Source: CAZKUN01 sp964555935
GTDB taxonomy: Bacteria; Armatimonadota; Zipacnadia; Zipacnadales; VGFC01
Length of the DNA stretch: 31,936 nucleotides
NCBI GenBank assembly: GCA_964555935.1
Contig: CAZKUN010000090.1
Coordinates: forward strand, 1 to 31,936
Direction of reading: 5' to 3'
The translations under genes were made by a program, and so were the position numbers. The notes under the pieces are model-generated. The model saw only the letters and a program-made list of their open reading frames with translations. It was not told the origin of the DNA and ran no database searches. This document shows positions 23,328 to 28,493 of the stretch, one piece after another. Position 1 is the stretch's first letter, and the number at the start of each line of letters is the position of its first letter.

Positions 23328-23904
23328 CGCTCTCACCCAGGGACGCTCCCGCCGCCAGTTCCGCCTCAAAGCGCGCTCGCCCGAGCCCGCCCTCACAGTG
23401 CCCGTCCACGTACGCGACGTTGATGCGCTTCCTGTGCCGGAATGCCGGCTCGTGAGTCACAGGATCCATGTCCCACAACATCAGCGTCTCGCCCGGACGC
23501 GGGATGTCGGGGTAGCGCGCCTCGGCGAGAGACTTAGCGAAGTCGTAGTCCAACTCAGGCACTACGGCGCCGGTGGCATCTTCTGCGGACTCATATTCCC
23601 AGTAATACCGGTGGCGGAGCGTCGAACACCCGTAGTGGACCGCACGGCCGGGCCCTGCCGCCGCTGACGCCCATCGGTCATAGGGCGGAAGGCGATCATC
23701 GTGGTCAGCCGCATAGACGTACAGCGTGCTTGCCAACAGGTTCTGCTGGCTGAGACACAGGTCGTGCCCCATGCGAGCGTAGCGCCAGTTGACAGCCAGC
23801 GGAACGCCCACAAGCCACCCCAACACGAAGGCGAGGACAACCGCCAGCCAGCACCCGATCGTCCGGCGTTTGCGGTGCCGATACCACGGCGTCCGTTCAC
23901 TCAT
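23320..23904 (-). CDS. Leaderless pseudopilin-like protein with H-X9-DG motif (paralogue E)
   Basis: A 194-aa protein with a basic N-terminus (YRHRKRR) and a TM helix at about 16-38. The body has C50-LSQQNLLASTLYVYAADHDDRLPP, C93 (YGCST), LMLWDMDP and H157-x9-D167-G168 (FRHRKRINVAYVDGHC). The leader motif GFTLxE is missing. The start at ATG 23904 has GGGAG 5 nt upstream and overlaps the previous stop by 8 nt (ATGAGTGA); a GTG at 23916 would also fit. Same family as its neighbours. Confidence 0.8.
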   Translation of the reverse strand: MSERTPWYRHRKRRTIGCWLAVVLAFVLGWLVGVPLAVNWRYARMGHDLCLSQQNLLASTLYVYAADHDDRLPPYDRWASAAAGPGRAVHYGCSTLRHRYYWEYESAEDATGAVVPELDYDFAKSLAEARYPDIPRPGETLMLWDMDPVTHEPAFRHRKRINVAYVDGHCEGGLGRARFEAELAAGASLGESDG

Positions 23905-24361
23905 CAGCGCTCCCACCTATCGCAGCACCAAACTCCTCCGCCGTCATCCACGTCACATGTCTGTCGGCATGGGCCACGCAGATCCCGTCGTCATGCCTGA
24001 ATGCCGGTTCGCCCGTCAGAGGGTGCACATCCCAGAAGACCAGCGTCCCACCAGGTTCGGCCGCCATCGCGTAGGAGACAGGTTCATCGTCCCCGCCAAC
24101 AGCCGGGCAGGTGAACGGCGGCCACCGAATCTGCATGTAGGGCCTGATGGCGTCAGGCCAATCGTCTGAGAGAGGATACTCCCCGTCCCACTCACGGGCG
24201 TACATGTCCAGCGCCGCCGTCATGCTCCGCAGCACATGGTAGCACCCAGACTGCTTCGCCAATTTGCGGGATCGCTGGTACACGGGAACGGCGATCGCGG
24301 CTAGCACCACCAGAAGCCCAAACGCTACACCGCACTCCCGCAACCACTTCGACCTGTTCAT
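23897..24361 (-). CDS. Leaderless pseudopilin-like protein with a changed H-X9-DR motif (paralogue D)
   Basis: A 154-aa protein. TM helix at about 10-28 (GVAFGLLVVLAAIAVPVYQ). Body with C40 (GCYHVLRSMTAALDMYAREWDGEYP), a Cys-Pro at 85 (FTCPAV), LVFWDVHPLTGEPAFRH and H123-x9-D133-R134, so the usual Gly of H-X9-DG is Arg. Of the paralogues it has the most changed 'CLSN' segment. I used the ATG at 24361 with GGAGGTG about 8 nt upstream; the frame is open to 24412. It lies directly after a 53-aa miniprotein gene (58 bp away). Confidence 0.78.
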   Translation of the reverse strand: MNRSKWLRECGVAFGLLVVLAAIAVPVYQRSRKLAKQSGCYHVLRSMTAALDMYAREWDGEYPLSDDWPDAIRPYMQIRWPPFTCPAVGGDDEPVSYAMAAEPGGTLVFWDVHPLTGEPAFRHDDGICVAHADRHVTWMTAEEFGAAIGGSADE

Positions 24362-24419
24362 TCGGGACGCACCTCCGCCACCTGGCCAGCCATCCCCTAG
24401 AGGCATTCTCACTCTCGCA

Positions 24420-24581
24420 TCACGACAGCGGAGGCAACAAGGCCAGCGCGAGCAACCGCACCAACCACAAGACGGCCACCATGACGCACAGGAGCCAACC
24501 CACCGACATCTTCGGCGGCGCGGGCTCCTCCGACATCGGCGGCAAAGGCAGTTTCAATTCCTTCTGTCGTGGCTTGCTCAT
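24420..24581 (-). CDS. Single-TM miniprotein, 53 aa
   Basis: Too small for common gene calls, but read directly: a 53-aa frame from ATG 24581 to TGA at 24420-24422. It has a polar, Lys- and Pro-rich N-terminus (MSKPRQKELKLPLPPMSEEP) and one TM helix at about 27-48 (VGWLLCVMVAVLWLVRLLALALL). Its start follows the stop of the paralogue C gene with no gap (TGAATG), which suggests coupled translation. Function unknown; by position a small partner of the pseudopilin-like proteins. Confidence 0.6.
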   Translation of the reverse strand: MSKPRQKELKLPLPPMSEEPAPPKMSVGWLLCVMVAVLWLVRLLALALLPPLS

Positions 24582-25106
24582 TCACCGGCCCCCAAGTCGC
24601 GTCCCAACCTCCACGCGCGCGGCGTGAGCATCGAGATAGACGACGCTCGCCTGCCCGCCGTGCCTGAACGCGGGCTCGCCATCCGGCGTCGCGTCCCAGA
24701 GCATCGGCGTGGTTCCGCGCTCCTCAAACCCACTCACGGCCTGCCCCGCCACCTCAGCCGAGCATGCGAACCCCAGGCGAAAACGACTCCAACGCACCCC
24801 ATCCACATGGACCTGATGCCAATACCGAGCGTCGTCTCCGGACGTGGAGGGGCAGTCGTAAATGAGGGCGCCCTTCGCGCGCGGCGCGAGCCTGCACTCC
24901 CAATCATCCCGCGGCGGGAGCTGGTCATCGTGGTCGCGCGAGTACATCAACATCGCCAGACCAAGAGCCTTCACGTTGCTGAGACAGGACGTGGCCCGCG
25001 CTTGCTCCCTCGCGTCGGCAAACCGTCCTGCAATGGCCACCCAAACTGCTCCGACAGCCACCATCAACACGATGCCGATCGCGACTACCTTCGTCCGCTT
25101 GCCCAT
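24582..25106 (-). CDS. Leaderless pseudopilin-like protein with H-X9-DA motif (paralogue C)
   Basis: A 174-aa protein. TM helix at about 7-26 (VVAIGIVLMVAVGAVWVAIAG), then the well-preserved body FADAREQARATS-C41-LSNVKALGLAMLMYSRDHDDQLPP, C85-P (YDCPS), MLWDATPDGEPAFRHGG and H149-x9-D159-A160. I chose ATG 25106 (AGGGG 7 nt upstream). An alternative ATG at 25163 would overlap the previous stop by 8 nt (ATGGGTGA), as in paralogues E and F, and would add 19 Gly/Pro-rich residues. It is closest to the canonical prepilin form among the leaderless copies. Confidence 0.8.
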   Translation of the reverse strand: MGKRTKVVAIGIVLMVAVGAVWVAIAGRFADAREQARATSCLSNVKALGLAMLMYSRDHDDQLPPRDDWECRLAPRAKGALIYDCPSTSGDDARYWHQVHVDGVRWSRFRLGFACSAEVAGQAVSGFEERGTTPMLWDATPDGEPAFRHGGQASVVYLDAHAARVEVGTRLGGR

Positions 25107-25155
25107 GGTCAAACCCCTGTCTACGCCGCCACCGCCCGCCGCCTCCGCTGGCCGC

Positions 25156-25740
25156 TCACCCATCCGGACCTGCCCCCTCATCCTCACCCTCCGTGGCCTC
25201 CGGCTCAGCCGTCGGCCGGATCATCTGGCCCGGCGATACGCGACGAACATCTCCGTCGGCAAACGCGGCAAACGCGGCAGGCGCCGCGCCCCCATGGCGA
25301 TGCGCCACGTATTGCGTCCCGGGCTCACAGTCGTAGAAGACGGGCACTGTGTCCGGCGACTTCACGTCCCTCGCGCGTCTGCCGCCGAGAGACTCCGAGA
25401 GGGCATACCCGACATCCGCGTTCTTCTCGCTCGGACACTTCAGCATGTCGCGGCCGACGTACGTGGGCACCAGGGCGTCTTCCCAGCCTTGGTGCCGAGG
25501 GTACCGCCCTGCGTGGTCATCCGTGTATTCCTTCATCGCCAGAGAGAGCTGGTGTAGTTGCGACAAGCACTTGGTCCGAGTCGCCTTCGAGCGCACGCGC
25601 GAGAACACGGGGAACGCGATGGCAACAATCAGAGTGCCGACGAAGGCGCACAGCACCATGACCACGAGGGCTGACCCAACGCCACACGTCCACAGCCCCG
25701 CCTTGCGCCACTTGCTCTTCCGAGTCTGCTCGGCCACCAT
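25156..25740 (-). CDS. Leaderless pseudopilin-like protein with H-X12-DG motif (paralogue B)
   Basis: A 194-aa protein. Basic N-terminus (RKSKWRK), TM helix at about 18-45, then FPVFSRVRSKATRT-K-C58-LSQLHQLSLAMKEYTDDHAGRYPR, C102-P (LKCPS), YALSESLGGRRARDV and H149-x12-D162-G163. The segment YALSESLGGRR is shared with the fusion protein (YAMSESLAGRR), so this is probably a direct duplicate of its pseudopilin part. ATG 25740 is used; an ATG at 25800 directly after the preceding stop (TGAATG) is possible. The C-terminus is acidic and Gly-rich. Confidence 0.8.
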   Translation of the reverse strand: MVAEQTRKSKWRKAGLWTCGVGSALVVMVLCAFVGTLIVAIAFPVFSRVRSKATRTKCLSQLHQLSLAMKEYTDDHAGRYPRHQGWEDALVPTYVGRDMLKCPSEKNADVGYALSESLGGRRARDVKSPDTVPVFYDCEPGTQYVAHRHGGAAPAAFAAFADGDVRRVSPGQMIRPTAEPEATEGEDEGAGPDG

Positions 25741-25800
25741 CTCACCGCCCCTTCCGGCTGGGAGCACGGATCGGCAGCACCCGAGCCTCCCCGAACCCAT

Positions 25801-25956
25801 TCACTCCTCAATGGTACCCTCCACCGCCGCCTCAAACACCTTCGCTCCGGCCAGTAGTGAAAACACGGCCGTCCCAACCACTAGAACCGACAAGACAGCC
25901 ACGGCGATGGGCCACCGGGCTGTCCTGGTCACATCCGCCGTCTGCTGCTCGCGCAT
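25801..25956 (-). CDS. Single-TM miniprotein, 51 aa
   Basis: A 51-aa frame from ATG 25956 to TGA 25801-25803, too short for most gene calls. The N-terminus is polar (MREQQTADVTRTAR), followed by one TM helix at about 15-36 (WPIAVAVLSVLVVGTAVFSLL) and an acidic tail (EAAVEGTIEE). GAGGGG lies 7 nt before the ATG, and it follows the fusion-protein stop by 11 bp. Together with the 53-aa gene it is the second miniprotein of this operon; similarity between the two is limited to topology. Confidence 0.6.
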   Translation of the reverse strand: MREQQTADVTRTARWPIAVAVLSVLVVGTAVFSLLAGAKVFEAAVEGTIEE

Positions 25957-25967
25957 CCGCTATCCCC

Positions 25968-27416
25968 TCACATCGCCGCCATCGCCCGCCGTCTCCACCG
26001 TCTCAGCACCCAGGCCGCTAGCATTATCGGCAACCACACCGGTGCCAGCCCCAGTATCCACGCGCCCCCGACTCCCGCCACTCGCAAGCCGAGTCCGCCC
26101 GCCTTTGCGAATGATGCGGCGACCGCCGCCAGCGCGCCCGGCTTGCCGGGGATCGGCGTCTCGAACGTCGCTGAGACCGTCGCCAGCACTGTCTCCGTGC
26201 GCGTCGCGTATCTCTCAGTACGCGCGGCCAGCGTCTTCGCCTCGGACTCCACAATCTGAGTGGCAATCTTCGCCTGCTCGGCCGGCTTCTTCTCCTTGCG
26301 GGCTTGCTCGCCAAGCCGTTCCTGCTTCGTCGCCTCACGCCGGAGCGTTGTGTCGACTCCGACCACTGCTTGCGTCATGTCCTCGCCTTGCACGGTCATC
26401 GCCACCATCGTCCCCAGCGCGCTCAACGCCGTCAGCGCCGGGCTGAGGTTCTCTGTCGGCGTCTTGAAGAGCACGTCGGCGCGCAGATGCTCGCCCTCGC
26501 GCCCGTACCGCGATTCGAGCACGAACCCCTGCTGCTGCGTCACGATCCGCTCCGCCGAGCGCAAGGCCTCCAGCACGTCCTCCGTCTCCACCCGCACTCC
26601 GGCGTCATACGCGATGTGCAGTTCATCCGCCAGTCCGTAATTCCGGTCCAACGCCCCCAGCGATCCCTTCGTCTCGGCGCCGGCGGGCGACTCATCGGAC
26701 GCCTTCACATGTCCGTCGACATACCCCGTGTTCGCGAGCCCATTGTGCCTGGGATCCCATGCCCCCTGGGTATTGGCGTCCCAGATCAGCGGCTCCATCG
26801 AGGGATCTGCCACATCCTCCAGACGCCGCCCCGCCAGGCTCTCAGACATCGCGTAGTGCCCTCCAGGCGTCACCTTATCCCAGAGCAGTCCGTCCTCTTC
26901 GTGTCCCGGGCAGAGGAAGATCCGCTCGTCTTTGGCGTACGGCTCCAGCGCAGCCTTCCACCCATCCGCCCGAGGCAACGTATCATCATAGTCCTGGGCG
27001 TACATGATCATTGCCAGCCCGAGTTGCTTGATGTTGCTCAGACAGCTCGTCTGTCGCGCCTTCTCTCGCGACCGAGCGAACACCGGGAACAGCGCCGCGC
27101 TGAGAATCCCGATGATCACCACCACGACGAACACCTCCACCAGCGTGAAGCCGCGCTTCTTGCGCTTCTCTTGGGCCGGCATGCCTACTGGCAAGGCCTC
27201 CATCACTCCTCGCACGTACGCCTCGCCACGCGCCTGCTCCGGATACGCCTCGGAATACGCGTGCGCATCCTCCCGCACGGCCGCCAGCCAGGCGGCGCAC
27301 TCCTCGCATTCTTTCAGGTGCGCCTCGACCAGCTCCGTCTCAGCCGCATCGGCCTCGCCATCCGAGTATACGCTCAGTCTCTCCGCCCACTCTTCACATG
27401 CCTGATGCCGGGTCAT
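25968..27416 (-). CDS. Anti-sigma zinc-finger / type IV prepilin / H-X9-DG / DUF4349-like fusion protein
   Basis: A 482-aa protein with four parts. (1) Residues 4-47: a zinc anti-sigma domain with C7, and H33-x3-C37-x2-C40, like zf-HC2. (2) About 85-235: a full prepilin motif, KKRG89|F90TLVE94 with the +5 Glu and a long TM helix, then ARSREKARQTSC125LSNIKQLGLAMIMYAQDYDD, C169-P, and H224-x9-D234-G235. (3) About 255-420: resembles DUF4349, with a charged coiled-coil-like stretch (360-400). (4) A second TM helix at about 452-471 followed by RRWRRR. Topology predicts the zinc domain inside, the pseudopilin and DUF4349 parts outside. It overlaps the sigma-factor gene by ATGA. It probably sequesters that sigma factor; prepilin-peptidase cleavage at G89-F90 would free the inhibitor domain. 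Confidence 0.85.
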   Translation of the reverse strand: MTRHQACEEWAERLSVYSDGEADAAETELVEAHLKECEECAAWLAAVREDAHAYSEAYPEQARGEAYVRGVMEALPVGMPAQEKRKKRGFTLVEVFVVVVIIGILSAALFPVFARSREKARQTSCLSNIKQLGLAMIMYAQDYDDTLPRADGWKAALEPYAKDERIFLCPGHEEDGLLWDKVTPGGHYAMSESLAGRRLEDVADPSMEPLIWDANTQGAWDPRHNGLANTGYVDGHVKASDESPAGAETKGSLGALDRNYGLADELHIAYDAGVRVETEDVLEALRSAERIVTQQQGFVLESRYGREGEHLRADVLFKTPTENLSPALTALSALGTMVAMTVQGEDMTQAVVGVDTTLRREATKQERLGEQARKEKKPAEQAKIATQIVESEAKTLAARTERYATRTETVLATVSATFETPIPGKPGALAAVAASFAKAGGLGLRVAGVGGAWILGLAPVWLPIMLAAWVLRRWRRRAMAAM

Positions 27417-27973
27417 TGGGATGCTTCCTCCTCGGTGGTCCCCGCCATCTCGTGCTGCTCGATCAGCTCTCGAAGGGCTTGCTTGGCTCTATGGCACCGC
27501 ACTCGGACCGCGTTGACCGTGAGGTTGAGCGCGTCGGCGATTTCAGCGTAGCTCAGGTCCTGGACGTACTTCGCCGCCAGGATCTCCCGATGCTGCTCTG
27601 GAAGCTCGTCAAGCCTCTCCCTCAACTCCTCACCGCCGCCGTCCGCGTAGCGACGGGGCTCCCGCCCCGTCGATGGCCCATCACCCACCATCGCCAGCGG
27701 CACTTCCCGCTTCGCGGTCCGCAGATGATTGAGCGCCTTGTGCTTGAGGATGCCAAACAACCACGCTTTGAAGCGCTCGGGATGCTTCAGCGATCTCAGC
27801 GATGCGTATGCGTGAACGAACGCCTCCTGGCTGAGGTCCTCAGCCGCGTCCGAATCGCCGACCATCGCCCTTGCCGCGGCGATGAGCTTCGCGTGGTGCG
27901 TTCGGACAAGCTCGCCGAACGCGCGTCGATTGCCCTTCTGGGCTTTCAGTACGAGAGGTGTGTCGGTGGCCAC
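27413..27973 (-). CDS. ECF-family RNA polymerase sigma factor
   Basis: A 186-aa sigma-70 family protein with only regions 2 and 4. Region 2, about 15-88, has AFGELVRTHHAKLIAAARAMVGDSDAAEDLSQEAFVHAY and FKAWLFGILKHKALNHLR. Region 4, about 115-172, has LPEQHREILAAKYVQDLSYAEIADALNLTVNAVRVRCHRAKQALRE. The start is GTG at 27973 with GGGGAG 7 nt upstream. It overlaps the anti-sigma fusion by ATGA, so the two are made together, the usual sigma/anti-sigma layout. Odd: the interdomain linker (about 97-111) is encoded by a GC-rich palindrome (27651-27672). A canonical autoregulatory promoter could not be identified. Confidence 0.9.
   Translation of the reverse strand: MATDTPLVLKAQKGNRRAFGELVRTHHAKLIAAARAMVGDSDAAEDLSQEAFVHAYASLRSLKHPERFKAWLFGILKHKALNHLRTAKREVPLAMVGDGPSTGREPRRYADGGGEELRERLDELPEQHREILAAKYVQDLSYAEIADALNLTVNAVRVRCHRAKQALRELIEQHEMAGTTEEEASQ
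27651..27672. repeat. GC-rich palindrome inside the sigma-factor gene
   Basis: CGACGGGG-N6-CCCCGTCG, eight perfect base pairs, in the linker between sigma regions 2 and 4 (residues ~101-107, STGREPRR). It resembles a short REP-type element that has entered the gene in frame without disturbing either domain. Confidence 0.65.
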
Positions 27974-28039
27974 CGCGGGACTCCCCTCTAAGATGCCGTC
28001 ACCCCATAGTCACTTGGTCTCGAGCGATCATTACACGGC

Positions 28040-28430
28040 AACCCTCGGCCGTGGCCCATCGCCACTTGCGGCCTTGTGAGTGCTGATCCGGAATCCACTG
28101 GTCGCGGCTGAACCCGCTCCTACACGACGGTCTTACGGCCGTGAGACAGAGCCGCCGTGTAGGAGCTGCTTTAGCTGCGACGCGCCAGAGCCGATGACTT
28201 GCTCCCAATGCTGCTCATTGCGCCAAGCCACGGTCGTCCGGTGGCGTCACTTGCGGCCTTCGTGCTGCTCATCCGGGTTGTATCTGTCGCGGCTGAACCC
28301 GCTCCTACACGTCGGATTCACGGCCGTGAGGCGGAGCCGCCGTGTAGGAGCTGCTTTAGCAGGGAAACTCAACGAGTTTCCACGACGCGCCAGACCTCGT
28401 GACTCGCTTCCATTGCTGCTCATTGCACCC
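28040..28430. repeat. Two tandem REPIN-like units in the divergent intergenic region
   Basis: This is the main content of the 520-bp gap between the sigma factor (27973, minus) and the glycoside hydrolase (28494, plus). Two direct units are offset by 185 bp: CACTTGCGGCCTT is at 28063 and 28248, and GTCGCGGCTGAACCCGCTCC is at 28101 and 28286. Each unit is itself an inverted pair of family-1 REP cores around about 40 bp (ending GTGTAGGAGCTGCTTTAGC). The second unit has a 20-bp insertion, GGAAACTC-AAC-GAGTTTCC (28363-28381). The rest of the gap shows no gene or clear promoter to me. Confidence 0.8.
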
Positions 28431-28493
28431 ACTTCGACAGAACGTTTCGCCGCGCGGAAGGGATATCCCGCTGCTCGCATCGAAACTCACCCC

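Noticed and set aside
22731..23423. 230-aa plus-strand frame opposite paralogue F
   Set aside because: His/Arg-rich shadow; the minus-strand frame has the family motifs.
24264..25661. 465-aa plus-strand frame across the pseudopilin paralogues
   Set aside because: Arg/Pro/His-rich and overlaps three well-supported minus-strand genes.
26304..27551. 415-aa plus-strand frame opposite the anti-sigma fusion
   Set aside because: Arg/His-rich shadow of a clear domain-structured gene.
27974..28040. Autoregulatory ECF promoter before the sigma factor
   Set aside because: I could not find a convincing -35/-10 pair such as AAC and CGT-type motifs at the right spacing.
28040..28430. CRISPR array
   Set aside because: Only two units, 185 bp apart, with internal inverted repeats and no regular short spacers.
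28080..28493. N-terminal extension of the glycoside hydrolase frame
   Set aside because: It translates the REPIN units and precedes the natural signal peptide at 28494.
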